Below, piece by piece: positions 26,801 through 38,800 of a stretch of DNA of 64,000 nucleotides; the stretch's first letter is position 1, and each line of letters starts with the position of its first letter. A program made the translations under genes and the position numbers. This DNA comes from Roseivivax sp. THAF197b (GTDB lineage: Bacteria; Pseudomonadota; Alphaproteobacteria; Rhodobacterales; Rhodobacteraceae). The notes under the pieces were generated by a model. The model saw only the letters and a program-made list of their open reading frames with translations, did not search any database and had not been told where the DNA came from. Location of the stretch: assembly GCF_009363255.1 (NCBI RefSeq), contig NZ_CP045319.1:124001-188000 (forward strand), written 5' to 3'.

Positions 26801-29800
26801 ATCGAGAAGACCGTTACCATCGTCGCCGGATGCCAGCGCGAAGGGCGCATCGAGGCTGACCGGATCATTGTTTCCATCGGTCATGACATCGGTCACGACG
26901 ACATTCTCAAGCGTGACATTGCCTGTATTCGCGACGTCCAGGCGGTAGCGCACCTGGTTCCCCGCCACGGAGATCGTTCCGGGCAGCAGGACCTTGGTGG
27001 CCTCAAGTGCTGCAATCTGGGCCGGACCGTTTGTGGTGATGCTGTCGCTCGCCGTGGTCGGAACACCGCCCGGCGCGAACCCGGTCACGGACGCCGTATT
27101 CTCCTGCGATCCGTCATCGACCATGTCTTGCGTCACGACGGTCGTGAGGCTGCAGGCGCGGTTCGTCACACCCGGCGCGAGGCTCGGGATGATGCACGAG
27201 AAATCCGGATCCAGCGGGTCCGTCACGGTGAGATCGGTCAACGTGACATTGCCGGTGTTTTCCACCGCAAAGAGATATGTCAGCGCTGTGCCGACCCCGC
27301 CGAAGGGCGAGGGTGTCGCGGTCTTCGTCAGGCTCAGACCCGGATCCGCGGCAGGCAGGGCGACCGGCAGCGACACTTCGTCGAGAACAGCATTGCCCTG
27401 CGGATCGACGGCCCGGCCCGAGGCGACATTGACCAGCGATCCGGTATCGAGATCGGCCTGTGTCACGATGTAATCACCGGTGCAGACCAGTTGCGCGCCG
27501 GGCGCCAAAGCATCGCTCACGCAGGTGAAATCGTCGATCAACGGATCGCGCACGACGACATTCTCGAGCGTCTGATTGCCCGTATTGGTCGCCGTGACCG
27601 TGAAGGTCAGCTCGTGCCCTGCGCCGCTGACGGGCAGCGGTGCCGCACTTTTGGCCAGCGTCAATGCGGGGGCCAGCGCCCCATCGACGCGCACAACGTC
27701 GGGCTGGGACAGAACGGTCGTATCATCCGCACCGAAGGTCGTCTCCGCGAAGGCCTCGTTCGTGATGAAGCCACGGTCGAGATCCTCCTGGGTCACAGGG
27801 ATCTGCGCCTCACAGGTCACCGTCTCGCCCGGGATGAAATCCGGATCGCTGGCGCTCGGAGCGAAGCAGGGGATCTGGCCGGTCAGCGTGTCGTTGACCA
27901 AAACAGGCTGCGCAAAGGCGCGTGTGCCGGTATTGGTCACCACGAACGTGTAGGGGATGACATCGCCCACGGCGTTGAAATCGGTGACTTCCGCGACTTT
28001 CTCGATGCCCAGCGACGGTATGCCCTCATTCGGCACGAGCGCATCGTCCAGCAGGGACGACGTCGTGCCATCGGTGGCGAAGGCCACGTTGGTCACGCTG
28101 CCGAGGTCCACATCCGTCGCTGTCACGGTGTAGGTGCCGGTGCAGGTATATGTCTCCTCCGGGGCCAGCCCGTCATCGGGGAAGGCCTCGCAGGTCAGGT
28201 CCGCCGGATCGATCAGCGTGTCGACGATCGTCACCGGTTCGGTCACGGTCACATTGCCCGTGTTCGTCGTGATGAAGGTGTATTCGATGACCGCGCCGGT
28301 CACGAAGTCTTCCGCCGGGGTGTCCTGCGCGATCTTTTCAAGCGTCAGCTCGGAGACCTGCGTGGCGGTGATGGTGATCGCCGACGGATCCGAGGTCTGA
28401 TCGTCGAGCGCGGCCGTGGCCGTATTCGTGATCTGGCCTTCATCGATATCGGCCTGCGTCACGCTCAGCGTCGCGGTGCATGTCAGCGTCGCGTCAGGCG
28501 CAAGACCCGTCGCCGGAACCGCCTCACAGACCGGCGCGACGCCGCGCTCCGCCAGGATCGGATCGTCGATCTCAACCGTGCCGAAGAGCGTGATGTTGCC
28601 CGTATTCGTGACGGTGAAGAGATACGGGATCGTCGTGCCGATAGTATCGAAGCTTGCCGGTGCATCCACTCCAAGCTCTTTGAGGAGCGCAATCGACGGG
28701 TCGGCCTCGATGACCTGCTCGGCCGGGTCGTCCAGCACATCCGTGAGCGGGCTGCCGATCGGCGGGGTGCCGATCACGGCAACGCTGTTGGACACGCCGC
28801 CCGCATCAACATCCGCCTGCGTCAGCGTATAGCTGACGAGGTAATCCGCCGTCTCGCCCGGCAACAGGACCCCAAGGCCGGAGCCAAGATCCGCCCCGGT
28901 GAAGACCGGCGCGGGCGCAGGGGTGATCGACGTTCCGTCGAGACGGCGCAGCGTCTCCTCGGTGATCGCGACATCGCTCAGGGTGACATTTCCGGTATTG
29001 GTGATCGATACCGTGAAGTCCAGAACCGCGCCAACCTCGGTCGCCGGGGTGCTGACGATCTTCGCCACGTCAATCCCCGGCATCGCGGGAATGGACACGG
29101 TGGCAGGCTCATTGCCGGTGCCGCCCGGGGCGCCGTTCCCGGAAATGTCCTGGGCCAGCGTGTCATCCGGGGACAGACCGCGCGCGATCACGTTGTTCGA
29201 GATGCCGCCCGCATCGATATCCGCCTGTGTGAGCGTGTATTCCGCCCGGTAGGTCCAGGTTTCGCCAACCGCCATGACGCCAGGTGCGCCTGTATCGCCC
29301 CCGGTCAGGACCGGCGGGTTGTCGAGGGTCAGTTCGGTGCCATCGTTGCGGCGCAGGGCCTCGATCAGGGTGATGCTGTCGAGGGTCTGGTTCCCGGTAT
29401 TGGTGAGCGTGATGTCGAACCCGGCCACGTCGCCCGCGACGGGCGGGTCGCTCAACCCGGCATCGTCGAGCAGCTTCACGGCGGTGATGGCGGGAGATGC
29501 CGGATCAACGGAAACCGACACCGTGTCCGTATCGCTTAACGGGGCGCCCTCGGGGTCTTCTGCGACCACCGTCGCGGTGTTGGTCAATGTCACCTGCGCA
29601 TCGATATCGTCCTGGGTCACAACATAGAAGGCGCTGAATTCCGCCACATCGCCGGGCCGCAGCACATCCCAGACCCCGTCTTCCACAGCGTCGGTGCTAT
29701 CGCCCGTCGGTGCTTCATCCGCCAGCAAGGTATCACCGCCGATCGCGAGCGCGACGGTTCCGGAGGCGGAGGTGTGATCATCCGCGACCGTCACGTCGGT

Positions 29801-32800
29801 CAGGGTCTGATTGCCCGCATTGGTGACGCGGTAGCTGTAGCTGAGCGTCGTGCCGACCGTGACGTCGCCCGTCTCCGACGGGATCTTTTCGAGGATCAGC
29901 GCGGGTGCCGCCGTGACGGGCAGCGTCAGCATGGCGGTTTCACCCCCGGGCACGTCCGGAAGGGCAGCCTGATCCGAGAAGGCCCGCGCGAGATTGGTCA
30001 GCTCGCCTGAATCCACGTCGTCCTGCGTGACGATGTAGTCGGCGGTGCAGGTCAGCAATGCGCCCGGTGCCAGGCCGCCCGCAGGCAGTGTCGGGCAGGA
30101 CACTTCGTCGATCTTGTCGTCGGTCACCGAAATCGGCGTGGTCAGCGTGACGTTCCCGACATTCGTGACGGCGTAGCTGTAGGTGATGACCTCTCCGGCC
30201 TCGGTAACCGCGGCGGTATCGGCGGACTTTTCGAGTGCCACCTCCGGTGCGGCATCGGGCCCGCGTGCGGTCACGTCGCCCACACCGGTGACGACAGCCG
30301 CATCGGGCGCGGCACTGGTGCCGGTGGCCGTGGCCGTGTTCACGAAAGAGCCGAAGCCATCGCCCGGTTCGCCATCGATATCGGCCTGGGTCACCGTGTA
30401 GGTGACCGTGCAGAGCGTGTCTGTCTCACCCGGGGCAAGCGTGCCCACATCGCAGGTGGCAGGCACCACCGGCAGATCGTCGGTGATCGAGATGTCGTCG
30501 ACCGTGACATTGCCATCATTGGTCACGGCAATCAGGAAATCGACGGTATCGCCCACTTCCGTGAAGACGGGCTGACCGCCTGCCGGTGTCGGCGTCACGG
30601 ATTTGACGACGGTCAGGACCGGCGCGGGCGTCGCGAGCGGAACCTCGGCACTGTCCTCGTCCTCCACATCCGCGCCCGTCGGATCGAAGCCGCGGACTGC
30701 GCCTGTATTGGTCAGGCTCTGCGCGTCGAAATTGGCCTGTGTGACCGTATAGGTCCCGGTGCAGATCAGCGCCGCATCGGGTGCCAGCGCAACATTCGCA
30801 GGCGCTGCGACCTCGTCCAATGTACAGGTCAGATCCGGCAACAAGGGATCCGTGATCGTCACGCCGGAGATCGTCTGGTTGCCCGTGTTGGTCGCGGTCA
30901 GCGTGAATTCGATCACATCACCGGTCGTCGCGGCCGCCGGTGCATCGCTCAGAACCTTTTCCAGTTCGAGCGCGGGCTCAGCGTCCGCCGACACCGTCTT
31001 GACGGCGGGGTTGGAGCTGACCGGGCGCTCATTGGGCGTTCCGGGGGCGAAGACTGTGTTGGCCACCGCCTCGTTGGTGACAAAGCCCGCGTCCAGGTCC
31101 TCCTGCGTGACGGGATAGACCGCCTCGCAGGTGAAGCTTTCGCCAACACCGAACACACCTTCGGAGGCCGGACGGCACGGGAAAGGCGCGTCGAAACGAT
31201 CATCCGTGATTGTGATGTCCTGATCGAACGCGACGCTGGAGTTATTGGTCAACGTGTAGGTGTAGGTGATTTCGTCGTCTGCTTCCGCGTAGGTCACATC
31301 GGACGGATCGCTGTCCTTGACGAGCGTCAGGGCCGGCTGGGCATTCACCGGATAGATCGCATCATCCGCCGGGGAGACGACAGGCGCGTCGTCGAAGGTG
31401 CCGTTCGCCGTGGCGATGTTGTTGACGGAGCCGAGCGCGATGTCTCCGTCGAGGATCGTGTACTGCGCCGAGCAGGTCAGTTCTGCGTCGGGCAGGAACA
31501 AACCGCCTGCCGGAGCCTCGCACGAGACCGCATCGATCAGGCTGTCATCGACGGAGATCGGCCCGTCGACGGTGACGTTGCCCGTATTCGTGATAGTAAA
31601 CGTGTAGTCGAGCACCGTGCCGGGGTTGAACGTGTCCGGCGTCGCGGAGACCAATTCCTTGGTGATGCTCATCTCCGGCGTCTGGATCGCGGTGACTGTG
31701 ACGCTGTCCTCGTCCGAGATGACCGGGGTACCGTCATAGACCGTATTTCCGGTGGCCACGTTGGTCACTTCGCCCGCATTCAGGTCGGCTTGGGTGACGT
31801 CGTAGCTATGGGTGCAGGTCACGGAGCCGCCGGGCGCAAGCGGTCCGGTGTCACAGGGCAGATCGTCACCGATCCGGTCGTCATCCACGGTGAACGGCCC
31901 GTCCAGCGTGACATTTCCGCTGTTCGTGATCGTGAAATCGTAGCTGATCGTGTCTCCGACCGTATCAAAGGTGCCGGCAGACTGCGCCGAAAGGGCCTTG
32001 GCCACATCAAGTGCCGGGCTCTGGGTGGCGGGGACCGTCACGCCGTTGCTGGCCGCCGTGGCGGTGACCTCGGTCGGAGCGCCGGGTGCTTCCGGAACCA
32101 CGGGCTGCGTCACGCTCGCATCTGCGGTGTTGACCACTTCCCCCGCATCGAGATCGTCCTGCGACACGACATAGCTGCCGGAACAGGTGAGCGACGCGCC
32201 CACCGCAAGCGGCGGCGCATCACAGACAATCGCGCTTTGCGTTTCGATCAGGGGATCGCTGACCGAAATCGGCGCTGTGATCGTGATATTGCCCGTATTG
32301 GTGACGGTGAAGCTGTAATTCAGCGTATCGCCCACAGCGCTGAACGGGTTCGGACCGGAGTCGAGCGCCTTTACCACCGCGATCTGCGGTGCGCCTGCCA
32401 CTGTGACGAGGGTCGGATCGTCCTGACCCGTGCCGTCATCGTCCGAGACGTCGGATACCGGTCCATCCTGCGGATCGGTGGCGTTGACCGTCACCTGGTT
32501 CTCGACGCCGCCCGCATCGATGTCGTCCTGCGTCAGCGCATATGTCGCGCGGTATTCCCAGATCTCACCAACCTCGATCGCGCCAGCAACGCCGCCATCC
32601 CCGGAAACCAGGCTCGGCGTCAGGCTCAGCGGTGTGCCATCGCGACGCTGGAAATCCTCATCCAGCGTGACGGAATCTAGCGTCACATTGCCCGTATTCT
32701 CGACATTGATGACGAAGGTGATCGTGTCGCCCACTTGCGTCGGCGTCTGGAGCCCGCTGGTGATCGCCGTCTTCACGACCTCCAAGGCGCCATTCGTCGG

Positions 32801-35800
32801 AATGGGTGTTTCGGTCGGCGCATCGCTGTTCGCATCTTCGCCGCTCAGATCATCGGTCGGCGTTCGGTCCGGTCCCTCGGCCGATGCCGTGGCGGAGTTC
32901 TCGACCAGACCGGCATCGATATCGGCCTGGGTCAGGGCATAGGTGGCCGTGAAGATCACCGGCGCGGCGCCCACGGCGATATCCGGGCCATCGCCGTCGC
33001 CATCGATATCAGCCCCACCGGACGACAGCGTTGGCACAGGCGCGGTCCCTGCCCCGCCGAAGCCCGTTTCCGTAACGCTGGCATCAAACAAGGTGACGTT
33101 GCCGGTATTCTCGACATTGTAGGTATAGCTGATCAGGTCACCCACGCTCGCAATGCCATCCGCCCCGAGATCGAGGGAGGAGGTCTTCACAAGGGTCAGA
33201 GCCGGGGCGCGCGTCAAAGGCGTCTCTGTCGGATTGTCCCCGGCGGGGTTCGTGCCATCGTCGGACACATCGCTTGTCGGGGTGCCGTTCGGGCCTTCGC
33301 TTTCCGCGAGCACGGTGTTGCTCAGACCACCATCGTCGATCGCCTCCTGCGTGACGGTCGCCTCAGCCGTGTAGGTCCAGACCTCGTCCACATCGAGGAA
33401 CCCGTCGCCATCCGTGTCGCCTGTGCTGAATTGCGGCAGCGTGCTCAGCGTCTGGGCTGTGCCTTCGGCTGTGGTGAGCGTGTCCGTGAGCACTGGCGGA
33501 TCGAGCGTGACCGTGCCGGTATTCTCGACGGTGATCGTGTAGGTCACGGTATCGCCGGGCACCGGCGGCGCCGAGAGCGATGCCGCGGCGGTCTTCACCA
33601 CCTGAAGGCTTGGCAGTTCGGTAAAGGTCGTCTCGGTCGGCGTGTCGTTGTCATTCGCGGAACCAGACGGATCGCTCACGGGCTGGCCTGCGGGATCATC
33701 CGCACTCGCCGTCGCCTGGTTGGTCACGCCGCCCGCATCCACATCTTCCTGGGTCAGGACGTAGGTGGCGGTGAAGGTGATCGTTTCACCAACCGCAACA
33801 TCGAGAACCGCGTTGCCATCGAGATCCGAGCCGCCCGACGCATAGGCCGGTACGGGCAGTGTTCCGGTACCGGTGAACGACGTCGCAGCCTCGGTCACCG
33901 TCGCATCGAACAGCGTCGCGTTGCCGGTATTCGTGATGACGTAGGTGTAGGTGATGCTGTCGCCCGCCTCGACGCGGCCATCACCGCCGTCGTCAACGGA
34001 TGCGGATTTCACCAGCGCCAGAGCCGGATCCCGCGCGATGGGCACCTCGACGGGCGCATCGATGCTGTCGGTGACCTCCTGATCCTGCGGATCGGTCGCC
34101 ACGGCGGAGACGGTATTCTCGATACCGCCCGCATCGAGCGCCTGCTGGTCGACATCGAAGCTCGCCGCGTAGATCCAGGTCTCACCGACCTCGAACACGC
34201 CGTCCCCGTCATCGCCGGAGGCCAGCGTCGGTTCGGATGTCAGGCTCAGCGCCTCGCCGTCGGCATCCGTCAGCACATCGGTCAGAACAGGCGCGCTCAG
34301 AGTGACGTTGCCGGTGTTTTCCACCGAGATCTCGAACGTGATGGTCTGCCCAAGTTCGACCGGATCGGTGAGGGCCGTATCATCTGCCGTTTTCGCGATC
34401 TCCAGCGCCGGGGCGAGACCGAGCGGCGTCTTTGTTGGCACATCGTCGTCATTGGCCGCGCCAGAGAGGTCGGTCACCGGCTGACCTTCGGGATCATTGG
34501 CACTGGCCGTGGCCTGGTTTGTCACGCCGCCCGCATCCACATCTTCCTGGGTCAGGACATAGGTGGCGGTGAAGGTCACCGTCTCCCCGACCGCAACATC
34601 GAGAACCGCGTTGCCATCGAGATCCGTGCCGCCCGACGCATAGGCCGGGACGGGCAGTGTTCCGGTGCCGGTGAACGACGTCGCAGCCTCGGTCACCGCC
34701 GCATCGAACAGCGTCGCGTTCCCGGTATTCGTGATGACGTAGGTATAGGTGATCTCGTCCCCGACATCCGCACGGCCATCGCCGCCGTCATCGAGCGTGG
34801 ACGATTTCACCAGCGCCAGCGCAGGCGCGCGATCGATCGGAACAACGACCGGCTGCGGGAGATCGCCAGTGACAGGGCTGTTTTGCGGATCCTGAGCCGT
34901 GGCGGAAACGGTATTCTCAATACCGCCCGCATCGAGCGCCTGCTGATCGACCTCGAAGCGCGCGGTATAGGTCCAGATCTCGTCGACCTCCAACGCGTTG
35001 TCGCCGTCGTCACCGCTTGTCAGCTGCGGTTGCTGGCTCAAGGTCAGCACGTCGCCATTGGCGTCGGTCAGGGTGTCGGTCAGAACCGGCGCGGTCAGCG
35101 TGACGTTGCCCGCATTCTCGACGGTGATGGTGAAGACGATTTCCTGCCCAAGTGCCACCGGATCGGTCAGGGCCGTATCGTCCGCGACCTTCGTCAGAAC
35201 CAGTTCCGGCGCCTTGGTAATGGGCGACACGGCTTCATCCGCTGTATCCGACGCGGGGCCGCTCGCGCCCGGGCCGGTTCCCGTCACGCTCGCGCTGTTG
35301 GTGATATCCGCCTGCGCGTCGAGATCCTCTTGAGTGACCGTGTAGGTTGACGTGAAGGTCACGATGTCACCGGGTGCAAGGCTGCTCCAGATGCCATCAT
35401 CGGGGGTGGCATCGGTCGACGTGCCGATCTCGTCCACATCGGAGCTCAGCGTGTCGCCCCCGACCGTCAGAGCCTGCGTGCCGTTCGCGGCACTGTGCTG
35501 GTCCGAGACCGTCACATCCGCCAGCGTCACGTTGCCGGTATTCTCCACGGTATAGGTGTACGTGATGACCTGCCCTGCGGTGACACCGCTTGTGACATCC
35601 GCCGCCTTGGTCAACAAAACACCCGGCTCCTGGCTGGCCGGGATCGACAGGGTGTCGCTGGCCGGGTCAGGTACTTCGTCACTGGTGGCGGTGGCGGTAT
35701 TGGTCATGGCGCCGCCGTCCAGATCGGATTGTTCGACCCGGTCCGTGGCGGTGCAGCTGTAAAACTCCGAAGGCGCGATCCCACCGGCGGGCAGGCCGCT

Positions 35801-38800
35801 GCAGACAAAAGTCCCGATGCGGTCATCGGTGATCTCAGGCTCTTCGAAGAGCGTCACATTGCCGATATTGGCGATGGTGTAGCGATAGGTGACAAGTTCG
35901 TTCCACGTGTCGATTTCCGACGTGGTCGATTCCTTGACGAGCGAGAAGCGCGGCTCGCGGTCGGGGCCCTGAACGAAGACCGCGCCATCATCCGTGGCCT
36001 CGTCCAGCGCCGGATTGAGGGGCGTTGCCACCCCTGTCGCGACGTTTTCGAAACCCGCATACACCGTGGAGCCATCGGAGCTCGCGGCATCGATGTCGGC
36101 TTGCGTGACCGTGTAGACGAATTCGCAGGTGCTGTCGCTTTCGCCCGGCGCAAGCGTGCCGATGGTGCAGCTGACCGGCGAGACGGGCAGGCTGTCGGTG
36201 ATCGTCGTGCTGGCTTGCGTGACATTGCCGGTATTGGTGACCGTGATCGCGAAGGTCAGCGGTTGGCCGGGATCGGTAAAGGCAGGCTGACCGCTCGCGG
36301 GTGCGGGCTCGATGGTCTTGACCACGTTGATGGACGAGATCGGCGTCACCAGCGGCTGATCGACCGTGTCGGTGCCGCTGATCGTGTCGCCCTGCGGATC
36401 GGTCCCCGTGGCGTCAGCGGTGTTGGTCAGGCTCTGGTTATCGATATCGGCCTGCGTCACCGTATAGGTGCCGGTGCAAAGCAGGGTCTCACCGGGCGCG
36501 AGCACGACATTCGCAGGCGCGGCCGCACCGCCGATGGTGCAGGTCAGATCCGGGATCAGCGTGTCGGACACGGCAATCCCCGAGATCGTCTGGTTGCCGT
36601 CATTGGTCGTGGAAATCTCGTAGGTCAGCACATCGTCGACGCGGGCCACGTTGCCCGTCAGCGCGGTGGTCATTTGCTTGTCGACGGTCAGCACTTCCTG
36701 CTGGTCAGCCGTGATCGTCTCGGATGCGTTGGGCGAGCGCACCATGGTCGCGGGCCCGGCGGGAGCATAGATCGTGTTCGCCGTCGCGTTGTTGGTCAGC
36801 TCGCCATTATCGAGATCGTCCTGCGTAATGAGATAAGGCACGTCACAGACATGCGTCTCACCCGGTGCAAAGACGGGAACGGTGCCGCCAGCCGCCGCGC
36901 GGCAAGGCAGCGTGCCCATCACGTCATCCTCGATCGTGATCGCGTCCGATAGTGCGACATTTCCTGAATTCTCCACCGTGAACCGGTAGGTGATGACATC
37001 ACCGACCGTGTCATAGGGCAGGTTCGTGGGCAGCGCCGCTTTCGTCAGCGAGAGGGCGGGGTCCGCATCCACCGGGTAGATCGCCTCGTCGCTGGGCGAT
37101 TGCACCGGATTGCCATCGAAGACCCCCGTGGCGAAGACCACGTTTGTCGAGGAACCCAGATCGATATCGTTCTGCGTGACGATATGCTCGGCCGTACAGG
37201 TCAGCGTGTCCCCGGGCGCCAGCTCGCCCCCCGGGACGGCCGGACAGACCGGCGTCACGAGGTTGTCTGTCAGGGTAATCGGCGCATCGATGGTCACAGT
37301 GCCATCGTTGGTGACGACGATGGTGTAGCTCAGCGTATCGCCCACGGTGAAGAAACCGGGGTTATCCGTGCCCGTGAAGGTCTTTTCCACGGCAAGGGAG
37401 GGATCCTGCACGGCGTTGATGGTCACGCTGGCGGGCTGGCTTTGAACCGGGCTGCCGTCGAAGACCGTGTCGGCCGTGGCCACGTTGGTCACCTCGCCCG
37501 CATCGAGATCGTCCTGCTCCGCGACCCAGTCATCTTCGCAGATGACCTGCGCACCGGGTGCCAGCGGCGTGGCGGTACAGGTCAGCGTCCCGGGGATCTT
37601 GTCGTCATCGACCGTGATCGGCGCGGTCGTCGTGACATTGCCGATATTCGTGACCACGTATTCGAAGGTCACGACGTCGCCCACATTGTCGAAACTGGAA
37701 GCACTGGTGCTTTTGACGCGCTTCGCGATCCGCAGCGCGGGCTGCTGATCCACGGTCACGGTCTCGGTGTCGTCGTCGCTTGCTGTCACGGTCGTGGGAT
37801 CGCCGGGCGCGCGCGGAATGACGGCCTGCGTGACCTCCGCATCCGCGAGGTTTTCGACGAAGCCGCGGTCAAGATCGACCTGAGTGACCCGGTATTCGCC
37901 GGTACACGTATACGTCGCCCCCGGCGCCACGCCGCCCGCAGGCAGCGTCGGGCAATCCACGTTCGGGATGAGCGGATCGGTGACGGTGATGTCGGAGGTC
38001 AGGGTGATATTGCCCGTGTTGGTGACCACGAAATCATATGTCAGGGTCTGGCCCACGCTTTCGAGCGTCCCGGCAAAGGTGCTTTGCTTGTCGAGCGAGA
38101 TCGCAGGCACCTGTGCCGGGCCCGCGACGGTTTCCGTATCACTCGCGCTGACCGGTGTGCCCAGAACGTTGGACGCGCCCGTGACGGTCACGGTGTTCGA
38201 GAAGCTGCCCGCATCCACATCCGCCTGATCGAAGGTCTTCGTCACGCTCAGCGGCGTCATGCCGTCCGCGCAAAGCGTCGTGCGGTCGCCCGGAAGAAGG
38301 TCCGGAAGCGCGCAGGAAAATGCCGGATCGGCGTCCGAGATCGACAAACCACTCAGGGTCACGTTGCCGGTATTGGTGACCGTGAAGCTGAAGGTTTCCG
38401 TATCGCCAACGGACCCGTAAAGGCCGTCGGTCGACACCTTGTCCACGGTCAGCGCGGCATTCTCGGCAGGGCCTTCAACGACGACCGTATCGGATTGCCC
38501 GGGAGGCGGCGTAACACCGGTCGGCGCATCGGCGGTCACATCTGCGGTGTTCGTGATCTCACCCGCGTCGAGATCCGGCTGCGTGATCGTGTAGCTCGCG
38601 GTGCAGCTGAGATCGGTGGCACCCGGCGCGATCGCCGGGATGGTACAGCTGACGGGAGCGCCGAAGAACGGGTCCGAGACCGAGACATCGGTCAGCGTCA
38701 CATTGCCGGTGTTGGTCACGGCGAAGGTGAAGTCGACCACCTCGCCCACGGCGGAGAAGCTCGGATCGGCCTGCTTGTCGAATGTGAAGGACGCGGTGCG

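Noticed and set aside
22295-29539. A 2414-codon open frame on the plus strand
   Set aside because: It lies wholly antisense to the giant gene and barrel gene. It is Arg/Gly/Asp/Ile-rich with no domains; GC-rich repeated codons simply lack stops on the other strand.
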